From Odobenus rosmarus divergens (Eukaryota; Chordata; Mammalia; Carnivora; Odobenidae), in NCBI RefSeq assembly GCF_000321225.1, contig NW_004451012.1, positions 789,818 to 853,817 on the forward strand: a DNA stretch of 64,000 nucleotides. The letters run 5' to 3'. The notes below the pieces were generated by a model. It searched no databases. It saw nothing but the letters and a program-made list of their open reading frames with translations, and had not been told where the DNA came from. Shown here in pieces: positions 1-11,224 of the stretch; position 1 is the first letter of the stretch, and each line of letters opens with the position of its first letter. The position numbers and the translations under genes are program-made.

Positions 1-93
1 GAATGGTTTGATCCCTATTCAGCTGAATTCCTGAGACCAGACGAAATCCAGGTCTCCTACTCCTCCGCCATCTTGCTCCGCCTCCCCTGTTTG
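1..93 (-). mobile_element. 5' end of an L1 retrotransposon (runs off the window)
   Basis: On the minus strand this reads as the start of a carnivore L1 5' UTR: a GC-rich head, then GCAAGATGGCGGAGGAG and a stretch containing AATTCAGCTGAATAGGG. The element begins near 90-93 and continues leftwards out of the window, so its ORFs and 3' end cannot be seen. Most L1 copies are 5'-truncated. A copy that keeps the very 5' end may be full length. The similarity to carnivore L1 5' ends is from memory. Confidence 0.7.
65..75 (-). promoter_or_regulatory. YY1-like site at the L1 5' end
   Basis: The minus strand reads CAAGATGGCGG, the core of a YY1 binding site. In L1 elements a YY1 site close to the 5' end helps place transcription initiation. 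It lies about 20 bp inside the inferred L1 start. Binding is inferred from the motif only. Confidence 0.5.
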
Positions 94-2953
94 GTTTAAT
101 TTTCTTATAACTAACAAAAAATATTATCAGAATTACCAAGTGAGGGAAAGATTGATATACTTATTAGGGAAATGCTGGTTGGCATAACAATAACTTCTAA
201 AATTGTTCTAGATTAAATTTGTTTTCCATTCTTATGAAGTCCAAGTGAGTGTTTCTGATTTCAGATATTCTCCTTCAAAGAGAGATCTCTGGATCTGGGC
301 TACTTCCTTTTTGTGGTTCCCCTATCATTAACATGTGTTCTCTGAAGTCACCACATAAAGGAAGAAGCTGGAGGTTCATACATAGCAGATTCTTGTGGAT
401 CGATCTGAGTGGCACACTTCATGACCATTCACATCTCATTGGTTAGAAGTAAATCACATGGTCACACATAAACCCAGGACTGACTAAGACATACAGTCCA
501 AGAGGAAGAAGAAATAGGTTTAGTGAACATATAGTAAGTTTTACCATGCAGTTTGAGGTTTAACTAAGGAAAATATAGAAGTTTCTCTAAGATAAATTGT
601 GTTGGCCTGTGTGGGTATGTGTGTGTGTTGGGGGAGGGAAGTCAAACAATTAAAATATTAAAATTTATTTGGAGACACATTTAATTTTTAAAAAGGTTTT
701 ATGATTTTATTATTATTGGTAATTGAGACTATAACAAGATGTTTCCTATCAAGCTCAGAATTAGGAAAATAAATTCGCCTTTGAGACTTAACTCTGAGAA
801 CAGCACATGATGGATATGAGCCCAGACATACAACATAGGAAAGAGAAAGTACAGCTTTCTGTCTGCTAGACTTAAGCGTCACCCAGAAGAATGAATGTAT
901 TAACACATCCAGTGATAATAATAGTCGACAATATTAGAGAACATATCGGAATCATAGAGACAAATGTTAGCAGTGCCAATGTAAAGTTGTCTAAGGATAG
1001 TTTAGTAGATGAATATCAAGCATTCTAGATCGTTCTTATGGCAATATCTTAGCTTTACATCATTAAGCATTTGAATCACCTTGTTTTACATGTTCTGATC
1101 TAATGCACATCAAGGAAATCTGTGATTCTCATGTAGCTATGCTGACACGAAGAAAACTTGTTGATTATGGGGTATTTGAGGATCCCTTAACCCTGTGGCG
1201 GTGATTTCTCAAAGTAGATAATGATGGCTTATGGTTCAAATTTAGTAGGAAAATGTTGACCATGCAAATATTTATGAGATGTATAACAGCTACATTTTCA
1301 CCATAAACTAGTACATTGGCATTCTGATCTCTATTCTAGTTTTATATGCATTTTCACCAATCTGTGAATTCTTTCCAAGGCTTGTTGCTTACCCTTGAGT
1401 GGAGAAAAGGACAAATCATTTGGTCCTTAATATGTGGAATCACAAAGTATATCTTTTCTTGCTGTTTCTTTTATCACTTTTGCTTCACTTTTTACTCATT
1501 TCTACATGTTAGCTTTTTAAAGTGGTTATATAACATCGAGAATCCTCTGACATTATAAATACTTTCCGGTGTGAGTTAAAAGTGAATACAGAATTTATAA
1601 CTGAAACAAATGACAAAAGGATATCTAAAGCAAAATTTACATTTTGTGCGAATTAGATACCATCTTGGACAAATACTAGCACAGTGAAATAGGGATACCT
1701 ACCGAATATGTCCTTAATGTTAGGAAATAGGCTTGCATAACCATTTTTAAATAATACCTGATTGTATTTTCTTAAAGTTCAAAATCTACAGATAGTATAA
1801 CTAAGTTTTAATTCTATATTTAAAGGAGACCCCCCAATACATTTGCACTTACTTATGTATGTATCACAATTCTCTTCCTTATGAGCTAAAAACAATTTCT
1901 TTATGTAGACATTATCTTATAAGTATATAGCAGAAATAGGCTATTCACATAAAACAAACTATATAAGGATCATTGCTCTGTAAGCCAATACCAATTAAAA
2001 TGATTCAAATACCACAAGAAAATGTTTTCAAATTATCTGTTGCATACACTGCATTTTATATTAGCTTCCAACTAAATATGACATTTAGAGCAGAAAAGTT
2101 TATAATTTGTAAAGAAGCTTTCAGATCCATATTGACTACCATACAGTACGAATTTTTCATTGGAAAAAAAATCCTAGAATGAAATATGAAGTAGTATTTT
2201 GGCTTAAAATTAAAAGAATTAAGAATAAATTTAGGCATTCAATTGAGCATATCCAAAATTTGAAGGATTAAACTAATTTTTAAATTCAGATAAAATTTAC
2301 TGTAGAGATTTTATTTTCAAGCGAAATAAGGCAATGATTTGAACTATCTAATATGACTATGAAAATACCTCAAAACTAACTTAGAAAGTTCTCTCCCAGG
2401 GACAAAGAAACTGTGAGCTTAATTATGGTAACTATCATTTGCAGACCTGCTCCACTGGGCTTTTTTGTGGTGATGAAATAGGAGCATTACCCGTTTACCT
2501 CCCATCTCTCAAAGAACCAATGTCATTTCTACACAAACATATACAGTACCTGCTTCTGACACTTCAATCAGTAGCTTTCCAACAGCAAGGGCTACAAGAC
2601 TATGGACCATAATGACTACTTACCCAGTTGATCCAGGTAAGTAGATGAGAGTAAGATACGGAGAAGATTGAATTTCATATAGTTGTGAATTGAAACATAT
2701 TTTCTGACATTTCAAATCTTTATTGTTCTGTGATACATGATTTTTCAGGGGTATAAAATTGTTTTAGGATTCTTGTTGGTTATGTTTCATGTTTAAAGTT
2801 TTGGTTTAAGAATATTGATGTTCTTTGCTAATAAATGCTCTCTCTGAAACAGTACAAAAAATTCTCATTAATATCTTTATTATGGTATGTAAAGTTTGGT
2901 AGATAACTGGCCCCCAGTCCCAGCTGATTTTAACTATCAGTGAAATTTATTTT
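94..2953. other. AT-rich presumed intron, nothing recognised
   Basis: Only short chance reading frames occur (70 aa or less), with no homology that I recognise. A short GT-rich run lies near 608-634. No repeat family could be named with confidence. If the EYS assignment is right, this is intron upstream of the large exon. Confidence 0.5.
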
Positions 2954-2965
2954 AAAAGACCTTGT

Positions 2966-3159
2966 GGGGTGCCTGGGTGGCTCAGCCGTTAAGCATCTGC
3001 CTTCAGCTCAGGTCATGATCCCGGGGTCCTGGGATTGAGCCCTACATCAGGCTCCCTGCTCAGCGGGAAGCCTGCTTCTCCCTCTCCCACTCTTCCTGCT
3101 TGTGTTCCCTCTCTCGCTGTCTCCCTCTGTCAAATAAATAAATAAAAAATATTAAAAAA
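2966..3159 (+). mobile_element. CAN-SINE (tRNA-Lys-derived), full length
   Basis: It has the SINE head GGGGTGCCTGGGTGGCTCAG, the body with CAGGTCATGATCCC, a pyrimidine-rich stretch, CAAATAAATAAATAA and a polyA tail. It is flanked by perfect 12-bp target-site duplications AAAAGACCTTGT at 2954-2965 and 3160-3171, which fix the ends. Confidence 0.95.
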
Positions 3160-3171
3160 AAAAGACCTTGT

Positions 3172-3824
3172 ACTACTTACTTTATTGTATCTTTATTTAA
3201 CATTGTCTGAATCATTATATGTAAATTTATATTCCTATTAATTTATTGGAAAAATTTTTTTAATCTGGGTTTCTTTCCTACTTTGAAGTATTTTGACATG
3301 TTGAATATGTTTCAATATGTCTTATTTAATTTACTAAATCAAATGATGCCATATTGCAAATAGTACATCGTATGTTAAATTCCAAATTCACTCTTTATAT
3401 AGTCAGTGTCACTAAGGATAATAGAATAAGAATTGTAGCCATTAACAAGGTATTCTTTGTTTAAGAAAAATATTTTTGAAGGCTATTGGATAATAAGCAG
3501 AAAGGTAGTCTGCCCTATTTTTTGTCTTCATAATTTCAGTTCTTTTAAAGACTTAAGTTGACATATAAGGTTATCAAATATAAAGAATATTGTACCTATT
3601 TAGAAAGTAAAACGATACTTCTAATATTTCTAAACCAATATGTTGTATGTTCATTGATTCTATCAATGGCAGAGTTGCAATTTTTCATGCATTATTATTC
3701 AAAGGGGTCATTTGGGTTGGGATATGTCAATCATTTTTTCTCTTTGTAAATGCTCATTCCTTGTGTGTATAAATATAAAAATATAAATATAAAATAAAGA
3801 GTATATATATTGCTTTTCTTTATA
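3172..3824. other. AT-rich intronic DNA, nothing recognised
   Basis: No gene or nameable repeat was seen. A short (ATATAAA)-like run lies at about 3770-3805. Confidence 0.45.
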
Positions 3825-5505
3825 ACTGGAGTATAATTGAAATACAAATCTTATTATTTTCAGGTATATATTGTTGTGATTTGAAATTTTATACATTATT
3901 AAATGATCCCATGGCAAATCTAGTTACCATCTGTCATCATACAAAGTTGCTATATTATTGACTACATTCCCTATGTTGTACATTATATCCCCATGACTTA
4001 TTTATTTTATAACTGGAAGTTTGTACTTAATCCCCTTTTCTATTTTGCCCTGTCCACTCAGCCCTCCTTCCTCTGGTAACCAAATTTATTCCCTGTATCT
4101 ATGAGTATGTTTCTCTTTTGTACGTTCATTTGTTTTTAGATTCCACATGTAAATAAAATCACACATTTGTCTTTCTCTGTCTGACTTATTTCACTGAGCA
4201 TAATACCCTCTAAGTTCATCCATGTTTTCACAAATGGCAAGATTTCATTCCTTTTATGGCTGAGTAATATTCCATTGTATATTATATCATATCTTCTTCA
4301 TCCATCCATCAATGGACATTTAGATTGCATCCATATTTTGACTATTGCATATAATGCTTCAGTGAGCATAGAAGTGTATATATCTCTTTGAATTGGTGTT
4401 TTCACTTATTCCAGATAAATATCCAGAAGTGGAATTGCTGGATTGTATGGTATTTCTACTTTTAATTTTTTAGGAAATTCCATATTGTTTTCCATAGTGG
4501 CTGCACCAATTTACATTCTCATCAACAGTGTACAAAAGTTCCCTTTCCTACACATCCTCACCAACACTTGTTTTTTGTTGCCTTTTGGATAGCAATCTGA
4601 CAGATGTGAGGTGATATTTCATTGTAGTTTTGATCTGCATTTCTGTTCTGATTAGTGATATTAAGTATTTTTTCATGTGCTTATTGGGCCATCTATATGT
4701 CTTCTTTGGAAAAAGGTCTGTTCAAGTCCTCTGTACATTTTTTTTAAAGTAGGCTCCATGCCCAGTGTGGAGCCCAAATCAGGGCTTGAGCTCACAACCA
4801 CGAAAGACCTGAGCTGAGATCAAGAGTCGGACGCTTAACGACTGAGCCACCCAGGCACCGCATCCTTTGCCCATTTTTAATCAGTTTGTTCTCTTGATAT
4901 TCAGTTCTGGAAAAATCTCTATATATTTTGAATATGAACTCCTTATCAGATGTGTGATTCGCAAATATCTTCTCCCATTCAGTAGGTTGCCTTTCTTGTG
5001 TTGTTGATGGTTTCTTTCATTGTGCAAAAGCTTTTTAGTGTGATGTAGAACCATTTGTTTATTTTAGTTTTTGTTGCCCTTGCCTAAGGAGTCTAGTCCA
5101 AAAAAATATTGCTAAGACTGATATCAAACAGCTTCCTGCCTATCTTTTCTTCTAGTTTAATGGTTTTGGGTCTTACATTTAAATCTTTAGTCCATTTGAA
5201 TTTATTATATGGTGTAAGGTAGCAGTCTGGTTTCATTTTTTGCATGTAGCCATCCACTTTTCCCAACACCATTTTTTGAAGAGACTGTCTTTTCCCCATT
5301 GTATATTCTTGCTTCCTTTGTCATAGATTAATTGACTATATATGAGTGGGCTTATTTCTGGGCTTCCTACTGTATTCCATTGATCTATGTGCCTGTTTTC
5401 ATGACAGTACCATACTATTTTGATTACTACAGCTTTATAGTATAGTTTTAACATTAGGGCACAAGATACCTCCAGTTTTGTTCTTCTTACTCAAGATTAT
5501 ATAAC
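3825..5505 (-). mobile_element. L1 3' region (old L1M/L1MA type), interrupted by a SINE
   Basis: The complement matches the mammalian L1 3' end. Recognisable blocks include the complement of ATTCCATTGTATAT near 4270, the 'calibrating' region near 4430-4620, and a derived reading frame at 5093-5299 (minus) with [20 protein letters not shown] typical of degraded L1 ORF2. Stops interrupt the frame. A SINE insertion splits the element at 4739-4860. The element ends about 245 bp before the EYS exon acceptor. Confidence 0.85.
4739..4860 (-). mobile_element. Older CAN-SINE, nested in the L1
   Basis: In minus orientation it shows the SINE head complement (CTGAGCCACCCAGGCACC) at its right end and a short T-run (A tail) at its left end. 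The body is shorter and more diverged than the other copies here. Flanks resembling TCCTCTGTACATTTTT and ATCCTTTGCCCATTTTT are a decayed duplication of L1 sequence, so it inserted after the L1. Confidence 0.85.
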
Positions 5506-5750
5506 ACAATTTGTTTTACTTTAGCCCTCCATGGATTGTGAATAATAGGAGTCTTTGCATTTATGCAGTTTGTGAAGTCAGTAAACTTACTCATACACTT
5601 TCATTAGAAACATGATTTACAGAGCCTTCTGTCTGCATGTAATGGGTATGAGGTGGCAGAGTAATTTGTAGACTATTCAGCCCAAGGCCAAAGTTGTTCA
5701 TTTTTAGTTCACTTCTCTGATTCTTTTTTTTCCCTTTTTCTTCTCTGAAG
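5506..5750 (+). promoter_or_regulatory. EYS: Intron end with 3' splice acceptor of the EYS exon
   Basis: A pyrimidine tract runs from about 5711 to 5746 and ends in TTCTCTGAAG at 5741-5750, giving an AG acceptor at 5749-5750. This AG was chosen because the frame that follows matches EYS and gives an exon with the family's phase (two bases finish a codon begun in the previous exon). No disruption of the acceptor is visible. Confidence 0.8.
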
Positions 5751-7496
5751 GTCCAAAACAGATAGACATTATCAAGCATGATGTTCTCCCAACCACTGGT
5801 TTGGCAGCATTAAGTATTGGCATATCTTTTGAAAGCTTTTTACTCAAAGAACTGATTTCCACTAGAGATCTCTCAGCCAAATACAGTCTTCGTTCTTCCA
5901 CAGATGTTTCCTCTTCTCAGTTTCTGAATTTTGGTGTTCATGACCCAGCACAAATTGTCTGAGGCAAAACATCCTTATCACATATGCCTATCCAAACTTC
6001 AGTAGCCATACCAGGATTCCTTTTCCCCAGTAGGGGAGAGTGGACCCCATTTATCATCTCTTCTCTCATGACAGATTCTATTTTTCCTACAGAATCTTTA
6101 TTATTTGAGAACAATCAGACTACTGCCTTATCTACTACCACAATGAGTTCAGCAATTACTGGCATTCCAGGGGCTGATATTAAGTTAAACAGGCACTCAT
6201 TACTCTCCCGTGAATTCCTGCTCACAACTGCTCCTACAAGTGCACCTCCAATTGTCTCTAGGGGGGCTCAAGAGGATATTGAAGAATATTCAGCTGTTTC
6301 CTTAATTTCAAAAAGAGAGTACTGGAGATTGCTGAGCTCCTCAATGTCTCCCATTTCTCCTGCTAAGATAATTATATCTAAACAGGTAGCCATCTTAAAC
6401 TCATCAACTCTGTACCAATTCACTACATAAGGTTCCATTCCCAGTGAATACCAGGTTATTACTGAAGCATCTAGCAACCAGAGACTCACAAACATCAAAT
6501 CACAGGCTGCTGATTCTTTAAGTGAATTAAGCCAAACATGTGCGACATGTTCTATGACTGAAATAAAATCCTCTCATGAATTCTCAGATCAAGTTTTGCA
6601 TAGCAAACAGTCCTACTTTTATGAGACATTCTGGATGAACTCAGCAATATTAGCCAGCTGGTATGCACTAATGGGAATTCAAACTATCACTTCTGGGCAT
6701 TCGTTTTCTTCTGCTACTGAAATAACACCATCAGCGGCGTTCACAGAGCTGTCATCTTTATTTCCTTCTAAAAAGAGTACAAAAAGAAGGATTTTATCCT
6801 CATCCTTGGAAGAATCCATTACCCTATCAAGTAATTTGGTTGTTAATTTATGCTTGGATAAGATTTATTTATCCATTGTCCCTTCACAAACTGCCTCTTC
6901 AAAACTGATGAATACTGACTTGACTTCAAAACTGGCTACTGATGATTCTTCTGTGTCAGAAAATGTTTTAAAACTATTGACAATAGGACACTATGGTGTA
7001 ACCATGGGCCCCAATGAGATACTGAATCAAGACAATTTATTGGGTGTGCAAGAGAGTAAAGGATCTCGTCAACAGTCCAAACTTCACACACATGATACCT
7101 CTCTAGATTTTGAATTAAATTTACAGAATCAGCCAGAAACTGTACGTTCAAGTGACCTTGAAAACAACCTGCTTCCTTACATGGACTCGATGCCTGATTT
7201 TTCAGAAGTAACATCTAATGTCGAATTTTATGCAGTTTCAGCAACTCAGTCACTTCCAATACAGCCCTCTTTCTTCATGTCTGTACTGATGCCAGATTGG
7301 ACATCTTATACAGATTATCTGACCTTAACATCTGATTTAAAAGAAGGACTCAGAACTTCTTCAGAGTGGTCCAAATGGGAACTTCAGCCTAGTGTGCATG
7401 GTTGGGAATCTCCTGATGCAAGCCAGAGGCTTCCCATCACTAGATCTCTTACTTTATCTTCCCCGGAGTTCATTCCTCTTCAGCTGATGATTTCTG
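5751..7496 (+). pseudogene. EYS: EYS large exon (human exon 26 equivalent) with two in-frame stops
   Basis: EYS encodes a very large secreted EGF/laminin-G protein around photoreceptors, needed for their maintenance in humans. This exon encodes the low-complexity Ser/Thr-rich linker between the EGF repeats and the C-terminal laminin-G domains, so no domain motif is expected. From 5753 the frame reads PKQIDIIKHDVLPTTG, later SRGAQEDIEEYSA, QTCATCSMTEIKSS, FYETFWMNSAILASWYALMG and SEWSKWELQPS, ending QLMIS. These blocks match my memory of human EYS. The length of 1746 bp (582 codons, phase 1/1) compares with about 1767 bp recalled for human exon 26. Splice sites are intact and there is no frameshift. 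TGA at 5960-5962 (70th full codon) and TAA at 6428-6430 (226th) would truncate the protein before the laminin-G part. EYS has been reported lost in several mammalian lineages. Alternatives are an assembly error or exon skipping. Confidence 0.88.
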
Positions 7497-7502
7497 GTGA
7501 GT
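7497..7502 (+). promoter_or_regulatory. EYS: 5' splice donor of the EYS exon
   Basis: GTGAGT follows the last exon base at 7496, a near-perfect donor. It leaves one base of a split codon, matching the phase-1 end expected of this exon. Open frame beyond the donor (to 7531) is intron read-through and is not coding. Confidence 0.8.
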
Positions 7503-8929
7503 TTCTCAGTTTCACTTCAGTAAACTTTTAGAAATGAGTTTCTTTTCTGTGGAGGAGAAAGAGCCTGTCGTGGTCACCAGGTGCTCTGGTAAAACAGCCT
7601 CTTTGTAATCAGGGTAGCAGCCAGTTCAGTGGGGATGGCACAAGCTGTTGCACCTGACACAGATGGCTATTTTTTATGCACTGCCACAAAGGCTACCAGA
7701 TCAATACAGGAGTATGTTGGAGACAGCTACACTGCTGGCAAACAACCAGAAACTGAACTAGTTCAATTCATTACAATAGATCTTTCAAAGTTTAGGAATA
7801 ACTTTTATTATTCTCATTTCTTGAAATAGATTCTTTGTCAGGTGGAACACAATATAACATACACTAACATTTTTTTTTTCAGTGTAGTTTTTTTTTTTTT
7901 TAATGGGAAGATGAGGAAATCAAGGGGACTTTATTGGGTGGGTATTGCCATCCTACATAGTGTGGTTTATCATTGTTTAATGCAAAGCTGTGATGCTTTC
8001 ATTATATATAACTCAGAATATAAATTAAATTCATGACCTTTATTTGACAAAAATATATATAAAAATTGAAACAAGATAGTATACCATGTGTAAGTTTGAA
8101 TTAAGTCTTGAAATAATTAATGAAAAGCTACTTTTCCTAGATAACTATTCTTATTTTAAAGCATATTAGAAATTATTAATCTCTTCTACCCTTGTAATTA
8201 CTGTCAAATTGGGAAACATGCAAAAAAAAAAGTTTAAGTAATTATATTTGGCAAAAAGAGAGGGTATTTTTTCATTATGTAAAGAAGTTCTATCTTGTGG
8301 AATTTCAAGTGTAATTGTGGCAGTGAAGTTATTTTTCCTTCACTGAGAAATTTATAGATTTTGTGTATTACATATGCATATTTATAGAGTTTATGTGTAT
8401 GTTTAGGTGTATAATCTGTGGCTGGCAACTCAGTAATATAAAAGACCAAATCTTACCTGTGGTATGTCCAGTGTGATACGATTTTCTTACAAAGTTTCTA
8501 AAAATAACATAAATTTTAATTACAAATTTAAATGTATTTTCCTTGTGCTTTTACAAGATAGTAGCTTGTTTTATAACAGTTAAGACTCATTAAGAATACC
8601 TAATACATCACTTCTCACATTTAAATGCAGCAGAGTTACATCTTCTCCTCTCATACAATGAGTCCCATAGCCATCCCTTGGGAATAATCGGGACACAAAT
8701 TGTCCATTTCCAGGAAATCAAATCCTAAGTTTACCTTTATCAACAAAACCTTGTCACATTTTATTTTTCCCATCCTCTCATTCGAACTGCAAACACTCTT
8801 TGGTGATTTTGAACTTTCCAATTCTGCTACTATTCTTGCAGTTTCCCTTGCCTCCCTAATTATTTTAGATATGCTAATCAATAATTTACAAGGCACTTGC
8901 TGGCCAGTATGTTCACCCACTGTGTTGGC
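7503..8929. other. Presumed EYS intron, nothing recognised
   Basis: AT-rich DNA with T-runs at 7869-7901. Several reading frames of 60-100 aa occur but none resembles a protein I know. I searched for the next EYS exon (start of the first laminin-G domain) and did not see it anywhere in the window. Confidence 0.5.
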
Positions 8930-9345
8930 CAGGGTCAAATCAGGGAATCGATAGCACACTCCAGTTGAGTACTTGGGAAGAGTTTATAAAAAAATTTATT
9001 TACAAAGATATGGGTGGAGTTTATGGAAAACAATGAGGGGCAGTATGGTTCTGATGGGACTAGTAACAGCAGAACGTCATTACTACCTTGAGCCCTGAAG
9101 GGATCAAAGGAAGAGCAGTTATCAGGACTTATAAAGAAGAAAGCTACCAGTTTACAGATGCTGCAGCATTTAGGGACAGAACACAGGCAATCCAAAGCAA
9201 ACCAATCAGGAGTAGACCAGGAGATAATATACCCAACTTCATTCTCCTCTTGTCTTCTAGACTCCTGCAGGTGCTCCCCATTGACCAAACCCATTCAGTA
9301 GCTGAAAATTATCTTTCAAAACATATCTACACATCTATCTAATCT
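8930..9345. repeat. Probable ancient interspersed repeat, family not assigned
   Basis: The stretch has higher GC and a texture reminiscent of old LTR or DNA-element repeats (for example CCAATCAGGAG and TGCTCCCCATTGACCAAACCC near 9200-9290). The frames at 8935-9294 (minus) and 9088-9342 (plus) are chance openings on opposite strands. I cannot name the family. Confidence 0.35.
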
Positions 9346-9871
9346 CTTCATGTAAAGAAAAGGGAGAGTAAGCCATAGTAGAATGGCCTGCAGTGTTAAA
9401 ATCTTAACTAGGTTCCAGGTTCCATGACACTGCTAAAATATAGAATAGGCATGTAACTGATAAAGAGGGAATTTGCTCTATATGTTTCTAAAGTGAACCA
9501 TTGAATCCTACTACTTCCTCTCGACATGAGACTTCCATCCTAGGAAAGTATAATTATAAGGTAGAAAGCTCATAGTTCTGGGCTCCCTTGCTCTGATGGA
9601 TTCCTCATATTTCATGGGTGGCTAGGAGAAAAGTGATGCTCCGGGTAATCTCTTGTGATGGGCAAAATGAGGCATCATGGAACCGCAGCTATCAATATGC
9701 TTCCTAGAGTTTTGTGTAACTTTTGAAGTATATGATGGCTGGTTCTGTATATAATGACATCTATTAAATTGAATTGAAGTTGTCTTTGTCAGCCATCCTC
9801 TAAATCAAACCAGTCTTTGTGGTTTTGTTTAATTTATGAAGCAGGTAAAGTTTAAGAGGAAAAAAAGGGGG
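9346..9871. other. Intronic DNA, nothing recognised
   Basis: No gene or repeat identified. Confidence 0.4.
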
Positions 9872-9978
9872 GGGGACACCTGGCTGACTCAGTCGATAGA
9901 GCATGCAGTGAGTTCAACCTAATTGTTGGTCTTAGAGATTATTTAAGGAAATTTTAAAGATTATTTTTTTAAAAAGGG
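9872..9978 (+). mobile_element. Short, diverged CAN-SINE
   Basis: The head GGGGACACCTGGCTGACTCAG is followed by GATAGAGCATGC, GTGAGTTCAACC and TTAGAGATTATTT, then an A-rich tail. This is the short old SINE subfamily. A G-run precedes the head. Confidence 0.75.
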
Positions 9979-11032
9979 AGAAAAAAAGAACATTCTCTAG
10001 CAGTTTGGTATGATTTTCCTCTAGCAATATAATTCTCTATTTTTTCTACCAGTTGAGAAGGATTTAAGAGAGAATAGCCAGAGCTTCCTGATCCAAAGAT
10101 TTTCTAATAGCAATGGATAACAAAAATAGTACTGAAATGAAAAGTTTATATATGAGTTCCATTTATTTCATACATAGTTGTAAAATTCTAAATTAAAAAA
10201 ATTCAATATAGTATACATAACATTCTAATAAATGTCAAAGGGATATTTTATCTGGGAATAAAAGGGTGAGTCAAAGAAAGATATTTAATAATATAATTTA
10301 CCACATCTTTAGGTAAAAAGATTTTGACAATTTATAATTTACTAAGAGTATTTTTTTCTCTCTCTTTTTTTTCTATTCTAAGGGATTTACATTTACATTA
10401 TCCTCAGATCTCTTCGGTATCTATAATTATTTCCAAACATAACAAAATATAAATAGCTTACAATATTCAATGTCATTCTTCAAGTTGAAACAGAAGACGT
10501 AATTCCATTAAACTCATGAGTCAAATGTCTTATATACACATGTGCATATATTTCTTACATACCATTTAGAAAACCAAATAGAAAATACATTAAATAACCA
10601 AAATACTATAAGTAAATTAAATGGAGCTATGACGTCCTTATTTGAGCTCTTGAAAATGTGAGCCCTTAATACTAAAGAAACACTACATTTGAAAAGTATA
10701 AAGCAATTTCAAACAAATTCAAATGGGATAATATTTAGAACTTGATCAAGTCATTTTGAAGTCAAAGAGAATAGGGAAATGTATAGAATAGAAATGGCAC
10801 TAAGAGCATTGTATGTTTATGAAATATATGAAAATAAATTATAATAAAATCTGTGTATTATTACAGGGATGCAGATAAAAGGAAATAGAACATAATGTCC
10901 AGATACATATGTTAGATTACATAAAATTACATAAAAAAGAGATTTGATAAAGATTTTCATATTCAACAACTTGTGTTGATGCATTTTGTTATTTTGAAAC
11001 TCTTCCTCTATACCATTATACCAGAATAAATT
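9979..11032. other. AT-rich intronic DNA, nothing recognised
   Basis: Strongly AT-rich with no long reading frame or identifiable repeat. Confidence 0.45.
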
Positions 11033-11224
11033 TTTTTTAACATTTTATTTATTTATTTGACAGAGAGACACAGCAAGAGAGGGAACACAAGCAGGAGGAG
11101 TGGGAGAGGGAAAAGTAGGCTTCCCGTGGAGCAGGGAGCCTGATGCGGGGCTCAATCCCAGCATCCTGGGATCATGACCTGAGCTGAAGGCAGACGCTTA
11201 ATGACTGAGCCACCCTGGTGCCCC
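11033..11224 (-). mobile_element. CAN-SINE, near full length
   Basis: In minus orientation it has a T-rich tail, ATTTATTTATTTGACAGAGA, GGGATCATGACCTGAGCTGA and the head complement ending GGTGCCCC. Flanking copies of CAGAATAAATT (11022 and 11231) are the target-site duplication. Confidence 0.93.

Noticed and set aside
5093..5454. Two minus-strand frames (68 and 73 aa) that look protein-like
   Set aside because: They are decayed L1 ORF2-derived sequence inside the L1 at 3825-5505, not host genes.
5984..6430. ATG at 5984 as a true translation start after the first stop
   Set aside because: It is an internal methionine of the EYS exon frame. The upstream 77 codons are also EYS-like and the next stop follows at 6428, so it would make only a 148-aa fragment.
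8935..9342. Overlapping 119-aa (-) and 84-aa (+) frames
   Set aside because: They lie on opposite strands of what looks like an old interspersed repeat. Neither resembles a protein family.
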